From positions 1 to 64,000 of the forward strand of contig DASXES010000133.1 of the NCBI GenBank assembly GCA_036489975.1: a stretch of DNA of 64,000 nt, given 5' to 3'. Below are positions 1-8,381 of this stretch, in pieces. Made by a program: the position numbers and the translations under genes. The notes beneath the pieces were generated by a model that had not been told where the DNA came from, ran no database searches, and saw only the letters and a program-made list of their open reading frames with translations. The stretch's first letter is position 1. Each line of letters begins with the position of its first letter. The stretch comes from Roseiarcus sp036489975. Its GTDB lineage: Bacteria; Pseudomonadota; Alphaproteobacteria; Rhizobiales; Beijerinckiaceae.

Positions 1-120
1 CACATGAACATGAACCTCATCCGCGCCAAAAACGACAGGCACAGCCTCAAGACCCGAAGAAAACGCGCAAACCTAAGCCCCGAATACCTCGAAGATATCA
101 TCCGCCAAAACACCCGTTAA
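1..120 (+). CDS. Possible 3' end of a gene cut by the window edge
   Basis: An open frame runs from the first base to a TAA at 118-120 (39 codons, internal ATG codons at 4 and 10). It ends in a basic segment followed by LSPEYLEDIIRQNTR. The base composition is A-rich and much lower in GC than the downstream genes. The tail is vaguely like the C-termini of site-specific recombinases, but that is only an impression. It could equally be a chance frame. Confidence 0.25.
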   Translation, partial: HMNMNLIRAKNDRHSLKTRRKRANLSPEYLEDIIRQNTR

Positions 121-157
121 CCTGAAGCGATTCCCCTGGATGAAGCGCTCGGGGCCG

Positions 158-1180
158 TCACCCGGCCGCCGGCCCCGGCTCATTCGCTTCGGCGAGATGG
201 CAGGCGACGTTGTCTCGAAACAGAGGCCGCTCGGACCGGCAGATCGCGATCGCCTGCGGGCAGCGCGGATGGAACGGGCAGCCGGGCGGGGGATCGATCG
301 GGTTGGGCGGTTCGCCGCCGACAGGCGTGCGCGGGCGCCCGCTCATTGCAAGGTCGGGCACCGCGTCGAGAAGCATCCGCGTATAGGGGTGCCGCGGCCT
401 TGCGAACAGCGCGTCGGTCTCGCCGATCTCCACCAGCCGGCCGAGATACATGACCCCGACCCGGGTCGCCATGAAGCGCACCACCGCCAGATTGTGAGTG
501 ATCAGGAGATAGGTGAGGCCGAATCTCTCCTGCAGGTCCCGCATCAGGTTCAGAATCTGCGCCTGGATCGAGACGTCGAGCGCCGAGGTCGGCTCGTCGC
601 AGACGATGAAATCAGGATGGGCGGCGATCGCGCGGGCGATCGCGATCCGCTGGCGCTGACCGCCGGAAAATTCGTGCGGAAATTTTCGCGAGTCGGCCGG
701 ATGAAGGCCGACGAGTTCGAGCAGCTCATCGACGCGGGCGAGAATCGCGCGCTTCTCGAGCCCCTCGACGCCCGCGCCGCGCTGGCCAAACGCGCGGATC
801 GGCTCGGCGACGATGGCGCCGACCCGCCAGCGCGGATTGAGCGAGGCGAACGGGTCCTGGAAGATCATCTGCATCCGCCGGCGCACCGCGCGGCGCGCGG
901 CGCGATCGCCAGTCCGGGCCAGATCGACGCCGTCGATCACGACATGGCCTCCGCTCGGCTCGAGCAGCCCCGCCACCATGCGCGCCAGCGTCGATTTGCC
1001 TGAGCCGGACTCGCCGACGAGCCCGAACGTCTCGCCGCGGCGAATCGTAAAGTCGAGGCCGTCGACCGCCGTCAGCGTGCGGCGCGGCTCATGGGCGATC
1101 AGCCGCGAGATCAGGGGGGCGGAAACGTCGAACACGCGGCTCAAGCCGCGCACTTCGACGATTGCGCCGGCGCCGTTCAA
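158..1180 (-). CDS. dppF: Peptide/nickel-type ABC transporter ATP-binding protein (DppF/OppF family)
   Basis: This 340-residue protein is the second ATPase of a peptide-type ABC importer and powers uptake at the cytoplasmic face of the inner membrane. Walker A is GESGSGKST, the signature is FSGGQRQR, and Walker B precedes a CDEPTSALD segment. The C-terminus has the oligopeptide-transporter extension with the paired-cysteine pattern GCPFHPRCP, typical of DppF/OppF and absent from most other ABC ATPases. Its start overlaps the stop of the upstream ATPase gene by four bases, so translation is probably coupled. It is the last gene of a five-gene minus-strand operon. The family is certain; peptide as substrate is inferred from family only. 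Confidence 0.93.
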   Translation of the reverse strand: MNGAGAIVEVRGLSRVFDVSAPLISRLIAHEPRRTLTAVDGLDFTIRRGETFGLVGESGSGKSTLARMVAGLLEPSGGHVVIDGVDLARTGDRAARRAVRRRMQMIFQDPFASLNPRWRVGAIVAEPIRAFGQRGAGVEGLEKRAILARVDELLELVGLHPADSRKFPHEFSGGQRQRIAIARAIAAHPDFIVCDEPTSALDVSIQAQILNLMRDLQERFGLTYLLITHNLAVVRFMATRVGVMYLGRLVEIGETDALFARPRHPYTRMLLDAVPDLAMSGRPRTPVGGEPPNPIDPPPGCPFHPRCPQAIAICRSERPLFRDNVACHLAEANEPGPAAG

Positions 1181-2166
1181 TGCCGGATATCCGCGGCGCC
1201 GGACCCGCGCTCATAAAGCCAACAGGCCGCGCCTCGACCGCCGACCGCGATCAGCGGCGGGCGTTCGGCGCAGCGGTCAAACACGCGCGGGCAGCGGGGA
1301 GCGAACGCGCAGCCGCGCGGGATCGCCGAAAGCCGCGGCATCGAGCCGGGAATCTGCGCCAGCCGGCTGGCGCGCGCCTCGAGCGTGGGGATCGCGGCCA
1401 TCAACCCTTGCGTATAGGGGTGCAGAGGATGGCGTATGATTTCGTGGACCTCGCCAATCTCGGCGATGGCGCCGGCATACATGACCGCGACGCGATCGGC
1501 CGTCTCGGCGATCACGCCCATGTCGTGGGTGATCAGCATGACCGCGGCGCCGTGCCGGCGGGTCAGATTCTTGAGCAGCGTAATGATCTGCGCCTGCACC
1601 GAGACGTCGAGCGCGGTCGTCGGCTCGTCAGCGATCACGAGCTCAGGCTCGGCGCACAGCGCGAGCGCGATCACCACCCGCTGGCGCATGCCGCCGGAGA
1701 ACTCATGCGGATAGCCGTCGATGCGCTTCTCGGGCGAAGGAATGCCGACCTCGCCGAGCCACGCGAGCGCCTGCTCCCTCGCCTGCCTTCGCCCGAGCCG
1801 CTTGTGCGCCTGGATCGTCTCGGCAAGCTGATCGCCGATTCGCATCAGCGGGTTGAGGCTGGTCAGCGGGTCCTGGAAGATGACGCCAATGCGCCCTCCG
1901 CGAATTGAGCGCATTCGCGCCGGAGGCAGGTTGTCGATGCGCTCGCCGTTAAGCCGGATTTCGCCGCCCGCGATCCGGCCCGGCGGGTCGATGAGGCCGA
2001 TGACGGCGAGGCCGGTCAGCGACTTGCCGGCGCCCGATTCGCCAACAACCCCCAGAACCTCGCCCGGCGCAATGTCGAACGCAACGCCATCGAGCGCGGT
2101 GAGCGGCCCCTTTCGCGTCGCGAATTCGACCCTGAGGTCAAGAACCGAAAGCAGCGGGCCGGTCAT
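1177..2166 (-). CDS. dppD: Peptide-type ABC transporter ATP-binding protein (DppD/OppD family)
   Basis: This is a 329-residue ATPase and the partner of the adjacent DppF-like protein. Walker A is GESGAGKS, the signature is FSGGMRQR, Walker B leads to IADEPTTALD, and the C-terminal oligopeptide extension has the pattern GCAFAPRCP. The frame stays open much further upstream (to 2955), but that part lies over the permease gene. The ATG at 2166 gives the normal length for the family and an ATGA overlap with the permease stop, so I chose it. The two ATPases form a heterodimer in characterised relatives. Confidence 0.93.
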   Translation of the reverse strand: MTGPLLSVLDLRVEFATRKGPLTALDGVAFDIAPGEVLGVVGESGAGKSLTGLAVIGLIDPPGRIAGGEIRLNGERIDNLPPARMRSIRGGRIGVIFQDPLTSLNPLMRIGDQLAETIQAHKRLGRRQAREQALAWLGEVGIPSPEKRIDGYPHEFSGGMRQRVVIALALCAEPELVIADEPTTALDVSVQAQIITLLKNLTRRHGAAVMLITHDMGVIAETADRVAVMYAGAIAEIGEVHEIIRHPLHPYTQGLMAAIPTLEARASRLAQIPGSMPRLSAIPRGCAFAPRCPRVFDRCAERPPLIAVGGRGAACWLYERGSGAADIRH

Positions 2167-3119
2167 TTCAGTCTTGGGTTGAGAGCGTCGCGCAACCAGT
2201 CGCCGAGCAGGTTCACGGCCAGCACCAGCGCGGCCAGGGTGAGACTCGGGAAGGTCACGATCCACCATTCGCCCGAGAACAGGTAGTTCTGCCCGATGCG
2301 GATCAGGGTCCCGAGCGAGGGCTGGGTCGGCGGCAGGCCGACGCCAAGAAAGGATAGCGTCGCCTCGGTAATGACCGCGAGCGCGAGGTTGATGGTCGCG
2401 ATCACCAGGACCGGCCCCATCACGTTGGGGAGGATGTGGGAGATGAGGATCCGCGCGTGCGAGAGCCCGATCAGCCGCGCCGCCAGCACGTAATCGCGGT
2501 TCTTCTCGACCATTGTCGAGGCGCGCACGGTGCGCGCATATTGCACCCAGAACGAGAGGCCGATCGAGAGGACGAGCACGGCGAAGGCGGACTCGCCGCG
2601 GCTTGCAGGTTTGAGCAGCGCATGCGCGACGCCGTCCAGAAGAAGCGCGATGAGAATCGCAGGGAAGGTCAGCTGCACGTCGGCGATCCGCATGATCGCG
2701 GAGTCCGTCCAGCCCCCGGCGTATCCGGCGATGAGCCCAAGCGAGACGCCGATCGCCGCGCCGAGCGCCACGCTGCACAATCCGATCCCAAGCGAAACAC
2801 GAAGCCCGTAGAGGATCGCCGACAGCATGTCGCGCCCCTGGTCGTCCGTTCCTAACAGGAATCGTGGATCTCCACCGGCGACAAAGCTCGGCGGATCGAG
2901 CGAGTCCGAGAGGTAGTTGGTCGCGGGATTGAACGGGTCGGTCGGCGCGATCCATGGCGCGAGCAGCGCCGCGGCAAAGAGAATCACGGTCACGATTCCC
3001 GCGGCGACCGTGACCTTCGACTTAAGGAAGCTCGCGAGAAGATCGTTGTCCCTGAGGCGTTCGATCAAGGTCCGGCGCGGCCCGGACGCTTCGTTCGGCG
3101 GCGCCGCGATCTCGCTCAT
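2163..3119 (-). CDS. dppC: Peptide-type ABC transporter permease (DppC/OppC family)
   Basis: This is a 318-residue inner-membrane permease. Its N-terminal membrane segment at about residues 37-58 is followed by a soluble loop carrying the DPFNPATNYL and LGTDDQGRDM motifs characteristic of DppC, and then by the five-helix BPD_transp_1 domain. The EAA-type loop that contacts the ATPase lies in the segment around VLAARLIGLSH. It sits one base downstream of the dppB-like gene and overlaps the ATPase gene by four bases. It should pair with the DppB-like permease to form the channel. Confidence 0.93.
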   Translation of the reverse strand: MSEIAAPPNEASGPRRTLIERLRDNDLLASFLKSKVTVAAGIVTVILFAAALLAPWIAPTDPFNPATNYLSDSLDPPSFVAGGDPRFLLGTDDQGRDMLSAILYGLRVSLGIGLCSVALGAAIGVSLGLIAGYAGGWTDSAIMRIADVQLTFPAILIALLLDGVAHALLKPASRGESAFAVLVLSIGLSFWVQYARTVRASTMVEKNRDYVLAARLIGLSHARILISHILPNVMGPVLVIATINLALAVITEATLSFLGVGLPPTQPSLGTLIRIGQNYLFSGEWWIVTFPSLTLAALVLAVNLLGDWLRDALNPRLK

Positions 3120-3120
3120 T

Positions 3121-4101
3121 TCAAGCGCGATTGATGTGGACGCGCAATCGCGGATCCACGGCCACGTAGATGAGATCGGTGACGAGATTGATGATCACGA
3201 ACAGCGTCGCGATCATGAGAAGATAGGCGGCCATGATCGGAATGTCGGCGTTCTGGATCGATTGCAGAAAGAGCTGGCCCATGCCGGGCCAGGCGAACAC
3301 GGTTTCGGTGATAATCGAGAAAGCGACGATCGAACCGAGTTGCAGGCCGACGACGGTGATCACGGGAACGAGCGTATTCTTGAGCGCGTGGCGGAAATGG
3401 ACGGTGCGCTCGGAAAGCCCGCGGGCGCGGGCGAAGCGAATATAGTCCGAGCGCATGACTTCGAGCATCTCGGCCCGCACCAGCCGCATGATCAGGGTCA
3501 TCTGGAACAAAGCCAGCGTGATCGAAGGCATGATCAGCGATTTCAGCCCCGAAACCGTGAGCAGTCCTGTCGTCCACCACGAGCCGATGCGCACCACGTC
3601 GCCGCGGCCGAACGACGGCAGCCAGCGAAGCACGACTGCGAACAGGTAGATCAGAAGAATGCCGATGAGGAACGTCGGCAGCGATATGCCGATGAGCGAC
3701 AGCGCCTGGAGCAGGCTGGCCAGCGCGCTGTCGCGGCGCAGGGCGGCGTAGACGCCCATCGGCACGCCGGCGGCGAGCGACAGGATCGAAGCGACCAGCG
3801 CGAGTTCGAGGGTCGCGGGCATCCGGGCGCCGATGAGGTCGGCGACCGGCTGCTTGAACTGGTAGCTCACGCCGAAGTCGAACCGAGCCGCGTTCAGAAG
3901 AAATCGCGCCGCCTGGACGATCACGGGCTGATCGAGCCCGAGCTGATGACGCAGCTCGGCCCGCTCCTGGGCGGAGGTCTCGATGCCGACCATCTGATTC
4001 ACGGGATCGCCGACATAGCGGAACATCACAAAGGCGATCAGCCCGACCGCGATCAGGACGCCGACCGAAGCGACGAGGCGGCGCAGGATGAAGGCGATCA
4101 A
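3121..4101 (-). CDS. dppB: Peptide-type ABC transporter permease (DppB/OppB family)
   Basis: This is a 326-residue permease. The N-terminus has the family pattern of one membrane helix (residues about 5-28) followed by a periplasmic loop with DPVNQMVGIE and LGLDQPV motifs, then the BPD_transp_1 domain. The RARGLSERTVHFRHALKN segment is the ATPase-contact loop. It overlaps the 3' end of the binding-protein gene by four bases and is followed one base later by dppC, so the five genes form one transcription unit. Confidence 0.93.
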   Translation of the reverse strand: MIAFILRRLVASVGVLIAVGLIAFVMFRYVGDPVNQMVGIETSAQERAELRHQLGLDQPVIVQAARFLLNAARFDFGVSYQFKQPVADLIGARMPATLELALVASILSLAAGVPMGVYAALRRDSALASLLQALSLIGISLPTFLIGILLIYLFAVVLRWLPSFGRGDVVRIGSWWTTGLLTVSGLKSLIMPSITLALFQMTLIMRLVRAEMLEVMRSDYIRFARARGLSERTVHFRHALKNTLVPVITVVGLQLGSIVAFSIITETVFAWPGMGQLFLQSIQNADIPIMAAYLLMIATLFVIINLVTDLIYVAVDPRLRVHINRA

Positions 4102-5705
4102 TCCTTATTGACCCAGGCGAAGATGTAATAGTTGTCCGGCCGCTGGATCACGTGGGTGTGCTTGGAAACGCCCCAGGCGAGCGCCTGCTGATGCAGCGGT
4201 ATGTAGCCCACGTCGTCGAACAGTGAGATTTTCCAGGCCTTGGCGAAAATCTCGTCGCGCTTCTCTTCGTCCGGCTCCTGCAGGGCCTCGCGCGCCAGCG
4301 CGTCAACCTTCGGATTGCAATAGTCGCCGACATTGTTGCCGCCCCAGTTGGTCTTCGGGTCGCGGCAGCCCATGATGTACTGGAAGACGTTGAAGCTCTC
4401 GAGCGTCGATGGCGTCCAGCCCAGGAGATAGAACGAGGAATCGAAGCCGCCCGCCGCCGAGATGGCTGCGAAGAATTTCGATTTCGGCTCGGCGTTGAGG
4501 TCGATCTTGACGCCCACGCGCGCCAGCATGCCGACCACCGCCTGGCAGATCTGCTCGTCATTCACATAGCGGTCGTTCGGACAATCCATCTGCACTTCGA
4601 AGCCGTCAGGATAGCCGGCCTCGGCGAGCAGTTTCTTCGAGGAGGCGGGGTCGAAGGGAAGCCGATGGAAGTCCTTCGACAGCGAAAACAGCGACGGCGC
4701 GATCATGAGCGCGCTCGGCGTCGCCTGCCCGCGCATCACCTTTTTGGCGATCGCATCCTCGTTGATCGCCTCATAGAACGCCTTGCGGACCCGGACGTCC
4801 TTGAACGGATTTTTGCCCTTGACGCTGGAATGGCCGAGCTCGTCACGGGACTGGTCCATGCCGAGAAAAATGGTGCGGACCTCCGGTCCCGCCAAAACCC
4901 CGGTCCCCGGATTGGCGTTGACCCGCGCCTGGTCGTTGAGCGGCACCGGATCGATCCAGTCGACTTCGCCTGACAACAGCGCCGCAACACGGGTCGCAGC
5001 GTTGGGGATCGGGGTGAAGACCACCTCGTCGATATTGGATTTCGACTTGTCCCACCAGTTCGGGTTGCGCTTCCAGACGGTCTTCACGCCAGGCTCGTGG
5101 CTGACGAGGATGAACGGTCCGGTCCCGTTGGCGTGCAGGCCGGCATAGGGCGGCGTCGTCGCGTTCATCGCGGTCGCCTCGGTCGCGCCATGCGCCTCCG
5201 CCCAGCTCTTCGAGAAGATGCCCCAGGTCTCCCATTCGTTAATCAAGAACGGATCGGGCCTCTTCAATAAAAAGTCGACGGTGTGGTCGTCGACCTTCAC
5301 GATCTCGGCGTCCGCGGGGATGCGGCCCTTGAGGTCGGATCCGGGGCCGCGCACGCGCTGGGCGGAGAAAACGACGTCGTCGGCGGTGAAGTCTTGGCCC
5401 TCGTGGAACTTCACGCCCTTGCGCAGATGAAAGCGCCAATGCAGCGGATCGAGAACCTCCCAGCTTGTGGCAAGGCAGGGTTCAAGTTTCATGTCGGGTC
5501 CGCGCCGGACGAGCCCCTCATACACGGCGCCGTTCACGCTCAGGCTGAAGCTCTCGTTGATCTGATAGGGGTCGACCGATTTGAGCTCCCCCTGGAATGC
5601 GAACCGCAGGATCTTGGGCTCGGCCGCCTGCGTCAGCGCCGGAATGAGCAGGGCGACCGCTCCGATCAGGGTGAGAACGAGGGATCTCGCGCTTCGCAAT
5701 CTCAT
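4098..5705 (-). CDS. dppA: Peptide-type ABC transporter periplasmic binding protein (DppA/SBP_bac_5 family)
   Basis: This is a 535-residue secreted binding protein. A signal peptide covers about residues 1-27 (basic start, hydrophobic core, cleavage after TQA). The mature part has the SBP_bac_5 architecture: an early SVDPYQ motif, WRFHLRKGVKFHEGQDFTADDV at about 90-110, and the NPNWWDK segment. The ATG at 5705 has a GGGGAG ribosome site eight bases upstream. It is the first gene of the dppABCDF-like operon; the 226-base region behind it is shared with the divergent PII gene. An imperfect palindrome at 5764-5781 lies in that region. Family assignment is firm; the ligand (di-, oligopeptide or other) is unknown. 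Confidence 0.92.
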   Translation of the reverse strand: MRLRSARSLVLTLIGAVALLIPALTQAAEPKILRFAFQGELKSVDPYQINESFSLSVNGAVYEGLVRRGPDMKLEPCLATSWEVLDPLHWRFHLRKGVKFHEGQDFTADDVVFSAQRVRGPGSDLKGRIPADAEIVKVDDHTVDFLLKRPDPFLINEWETWGIFSKSWAEAHGATEATAMNATTPPYAGLHANGTGPFILVSHEPGVKTVWKRNPNWWDKSKSNIDEVVFTPIPNAATRVAALLSGEVDWIDPVPLNDQARVNANPGTGVLAGPEVRTIFLGMDQSRDELGHSSVKGKNPFKDVRVRKAFYEAINEDAIAKKVMRGQATPSALMIAPSLFSLSKDFHRLPFDPASSKKLLAEAGYPDGFEVQMDCPNDRYVNDEQICQAVVGMLARVGVKIDLNAEPKSKFFAAISAAGGFDSSFYLLGWTPSTLESFNVFQYIMGCRDPKTNWGGNNVGDYCNPKVDALAREALQEPDEEKRDEIFAKAWKISLFDDVGYIPLHQQALAWGVSKHTHVIQRPDNYYIFAWVNKD

Positions 5706-5931
5706 CGATCATCTCCCCGAAGCGGGTCCCTTGTGGAAGCTTTCGCGGCGAAATTCGGCGGAAGCTAAGGGGACCTTAAGCAAAAATGCGACCAGCGGTC
5801 CATACGGCTATGGTCGAACCGGCGGGCGATGGGCGAAGCCTCGCCAGCAGAACCAAAAGCGCGCTTGCGCGGGCGGCCTTGCCGGCATAGCGAAGGCCCG
5901 GTGATTTTGTCGTTCCGAGGGGCGTGCGGCC

Positions 5932-6270
5932 ATGAAGCTCATCCTGGCGGTTATCAAGCCGTTCAAACTTGACGAGGTCCGAACGACCCTCGATCGGCTG
6001 GGCGTCAAGGGGATGACCGTTAGCGAAGCCAACGGCTATGGCCGGCAGAAGGGGCACACCGAGATCTATCGGGGCTCGGAATACAACATCGCCTTCATGC
6101 CGAAGGTGCGCCTCGAGATCGCGGTCAGCGACAATGAGGTCGAACCGACGATCGAGGCGATCCGGGCCGCGGCGCGCACCGGCCAGATCGGGGACGGGAA
6201 GATTTTTGTCCTGCCGATCGAGCGGGCCATGCGCATCCGCACGGCCGAGACGGGCGACGAGGCGTTGTGA
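5932..6270 (+). CDS. glnK: Nitrogen regulatory protein PII
   Basis: This 112-residue protein matches the PII family over its whole length. PII trimers sense ATP/ADP and 2-oxoglutarate and signal nitrogen state to transporters and enzymes. Visible landmarks are Gln39 and Lys58 for ligand binding, the T-loop with Tyr51 (the uridylylation site) in YRGSEY, the B-loop TGQIGDGKIFV at 83-93, and the C-loop with Arg101 and Arg103. There is no amtB or glnA beside it, which is the usual context of glnK and glnB, so the choice between those names is uncertain. It is followed 60 bases later by hemW on the same strand. Confidence 0.93.
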   Translation: MKLILAVIKPFKLDEVRTTLDRLGVKGMTVSEANGYGRQKGHTEIYRGSEYNIAFMPKVRLEIAVSDNEVEPTIEAIRAAARTGQIGDGKIFVLPIERAMRIRTAETGDEAL

Positions 6271-6330
6271 CGACAATGGCGCTTCGACGCCGCGCTGGCG
6301 CCTGCCACAATTCGCTGGCATAACGGCACA

Positions 6331-7527
6331 ATGATTCGCAGCGTCATCGCGGCTGTCGCGAGCGCCGACTCGGGCCCTGCCGCCGACCCGGGATTCGGGG
6401 TTTATGTCCATTGGCCCTTCTGCCTGGCGAAGTGTCCTTATTGCGACTTCAACAGTCACGTGCGAGGCGGCGGAGTCGATGAAGCGCGCTATCTCGCCGC
6501 GTTCAAGGCGGAAATCGCCCATCGCGCGGTGCTGGCGCCGCGCCGTACGGTGCGGTCGGTGTTTTTCGGCGGCGGCACTCCTTCGCTCATGCGCCCTGAG
6601 ACCATTCAAGGCGTCATAGACGCGATCGCGTCCGCCTGGCGTCTCGACAAGGACGCGGAGATCACCCTCGAAGCCAACCCGACCAGCGTCGAGGCTGAGC
6701 GGTTTCGCGGCTATCGGTCGGCCGGCGTCAATCGGCTGTCGATCGGCGTCCAGGCGCTCAACGACTTCGACCTCAAGGCTCTCGGACGCAAGCATACGGT
6801 CGTCGAGGCGCTGGCGGCCGTGAGGCTCGCCGCATCGCTGTTCCCTCGCTTCAGCTTTGACCTCATTTATGGCCGTCCCGGTCAAAGCGAGGCCGGCTGG
6901 CGCCGCGAGCTCGCCGAGGCGCTGAACTACGTCGGCGACCATGTCTCGCTTTACCAACTGACGATCGAGCCGGACACGATGTTCGAGCGCCTGCGCGACG
7001 CGGGCAAGCTCGAACTGCCGGACGAAGAACTAAGCCTAGCGCTGTTCCAGGCGACGCGGGAACTGACCTATGCGCGCGGATTGCCTGCGTATGAGGTGTC
7101 GAACCATGCGCGGCCGGGCGGCGAAAGCCGCCACAACCTCATCTACTGGCGCTATGGCGAATATGCAGGCGTCGGCCCCGGCGCGCACGGGCGCCTCGTG
7201 ACCGCGAAAGGGCGGTTGGCCCAGGAGACCGAACGGCATCCGGAAATGTGGCTGACCCTGGTCGAGAGCGAGGGCAACGGACTGGTCGAGAGCGCCCCTC
7301 TCAGCCGCGAGGAACAGGGCGATGAGTTCCTCCTTATGGGTTTGCGCCTGAGCGAAGGCGTCGATCCGCGGGCGTTTGAAAAAGTGAGCGGCCGGCTCAT
7401 CGATCCGGAGCGGATTCGGACCCTGATCGAGGATGGTTTTTTAGAGCGCGACGAGCGCGGGCGCATTCGCGTCACCGCGATGGGCGCGCCGCTGCTCGAC
7501 ACCGTGGTCGCCGACGTCGCGGCCTAA
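6331..7527 (+). CDS. hemW: HemW-like radical SAM protein (heme chaperone, formerly oxygen-independent coproporphyrinogen oxidase-like)
   Basis: This is a 398-residue radical SAM protein. The cluster-binding triad is Cys31-X3-Cys35-X2-Cys38 in FCLAKCPYCDFN, followed by the GGGTPSL motif and a C-terminal HemN-type domain. HemW proteins keep this CX3CX2C triad but lack the extra N-terminal residues of true HemN oxidases, and relatives deliver heme to respiratory enzymes. The length and the direct start of the radical SAM core fit HemW rather than HemN. In many alphaproteobacteria hemW follows rdgB; here it follows the PII gene instead. Confidence 0.9.
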   Translation: MIRSVIAAVASADSGPAADPGFGVYVHWPFCLAKCPYCDFNSHVRGGGVDEARYLAAFKAEIAHRAVLAPRRTVRSVFFGGGTPSLMRPETIQGVIDAIASAWRLDKDAEITLEANPTSVEAERFRGYRSAGVNRLSIGVQALNDFDLKALGRKHTVVEALAAVRLAASLFPRFSFDLIYGRPGQSEAGWRRELAEALNYVGDHVSLYQLTIEPDTMFERLRDAGKLELPDEELSLALFQATRELTYARGLPAYEVSNHARPGGESRHNLIYWRYGEYAGVGPGAHGRLVTAKGRLAQETERHPEMWLTLVESEGNGLVESAPLSREEQGDEFLLMGLRLSEGVDPRAFEKVSGRLIDPERIRTLIEDGFLERDERGRIRVTAMGAPLLDTVVADVAA

Positions 7528-7627
7528 CCGAGTTCGTCCCATTTGGACTCGTGCGGCCGAGGACCTGCCCATTCATTCTTCCGCTCATCAGCGCCTCGGT
7601 TGGAGGGCCAAGCCATTGGCGCGCTCG

Positions 7628-7666
7628 TTGACGCGGTCCTGTGTAAAGCGTACATTTGATCTGTAC
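7628..7666 (+). promoter_or_regulatory. Promoter and operator of the vapBC pair
   Basis: TTGACG (7628-7633) and TACATT (7651-7656) are separated by exactly 17 bases and resemble a housekeeping sigma-70 promoter. An inverted repeat GTACA-N7-TGTAC (7650-7654 and 7662-7666) covers the -10 box and the expected start site. Type II antitoxins usually repress their own promoter through such repeats. Transcription would begin about 27 bases before the antitoxin start codon. Inference from sequence only. Confidence 0.55.
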
Positions 7667-7689
7667 AGCGCCGTACCGGGACGAAGTAT

Positions 7690-7929
7690 GTGGTCGACGT
7701 GAACGTGACCGACCTGAGACGGAATCTGCCAGCCTACCTTGACCGTGCGCATCGGGGAGAGCGCATCCGTGTAACCTCAAGGGGCGCGGTCATCGCTGAG
7801 ATCACTTGCCCCAAGGCGACCGACGAAGAAGCCGCGTTCATCCGCAGGCGCCTGCGCAGAAGCGTGTCGCAATATGATTCGCCGACCGCGCCGGCGCATG
7901 CTGCCGACGAATGGACGGTCAATCAATGA
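7690..7929 (+). CDS. vapB: Antitoxin of the Phd/YefM type (VapB partner)
   Basis: This 79-residue protein has the Phd/YefM N-terminal fold: NVTDLRRNLPAYLDRAHRGERIRVTSRGAVIAEI, with the basic beta-strand region used for DNA binding, and a short polar C-terminal tail that would wrap the toxin. The start is GTG at 7690; no in-frame ATG precedes it. The stop codon overlaps the toxin start as ATGA, the normal coupling for toxin-antitoxin operons. It should neutralise the downstream PIN protein and repress the operon through the palindrome at 7650-7666. Confidence 0.85.
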   Translation: MVDVNVTDLRRNLPAYLDRAHRGERIRVTSRGAVIAEITCPKATDEEAAFIRRRLRRSVSQYDSPTAPAHAADEWTVNQ

Positions 7930-8324
7930 TCGTTCTCGACACTCACGTTCTGGTGTGGTGGGTCGACGATGAAAGAAAGAAACTGTCGCGCAAAGCCGCT
8001 CAGGTGTTGCAGCAACATGGCAAGCGCAACGAGCTTCTCGTCTCAAGCATCAGCGTCTTCGAAATCGTGACGCTCGAGCGGCGCGGACGCTTGCGCTTCA
8101 ACATGCCGGCGGCGGTGTGGCTGGCGAACGTGAGAAGGCTTCCGGAATATTGGTTCGAGCCGCTCACGGACGACATCGCCGAGCGGGCTGGTCAATTCGG
8201 CGACGCCTTCCCCGGCGATCCCGCGGACCGGATGATCGCGGCGACCGCGATCGTGCGGAATGCGCCGCTCGTCACGCATGATGACAGGCTGCGCGCGATC
8301 CCTTCCCTGCCAACCATCTGGTGA
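7926..8324 (+). CDS. vapC: PIN-domain ribonuclease toxin (VapC family)
   Basis: This is a 132-residue PIN domain. The acidic metal-binding residues are in place: Asp5 in VLDTH, Glu46 in SVFEIV, Asp98/Asp101 in GDPADR and Asp119/Asp120 near the end. VapC toxins cut specific RNAs and stall growth until the antitoxin is restored. An ATG lies 15 bases further upstream, but the one at 7926 overlaps the antitoxin stop (ATGA) and starts directly at the PIN motif, so it is preferred. All key residues are intact, so the toxin is probably functional. Confidence 0.88.
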   Translation: MIVLDTHVLVWWVDDERKKLSRKAAQVLQQHGKRNELLVSSISVFEIVTLERRGRLRFNMPAAVWLANVRRLPEYWFEPLTDDIAERAGQFGDAFPGDPADRMIAATAIVRNAPLVTHDDRLRAIPSLPTIW

Positions 8325-8381
8325 GTTCACGGAGACAAGGCTGCGACGCCCTCAAGCCAAGGCATGGCTGCCCGGCGAACG

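Noticed and set aside
1177..2955. A 592-residue open frame that looks like a large fused ATPase
   Set aside because: Only the part from 2166 down is ATPase; the rest is a shadow of the dppC-like permease gene.
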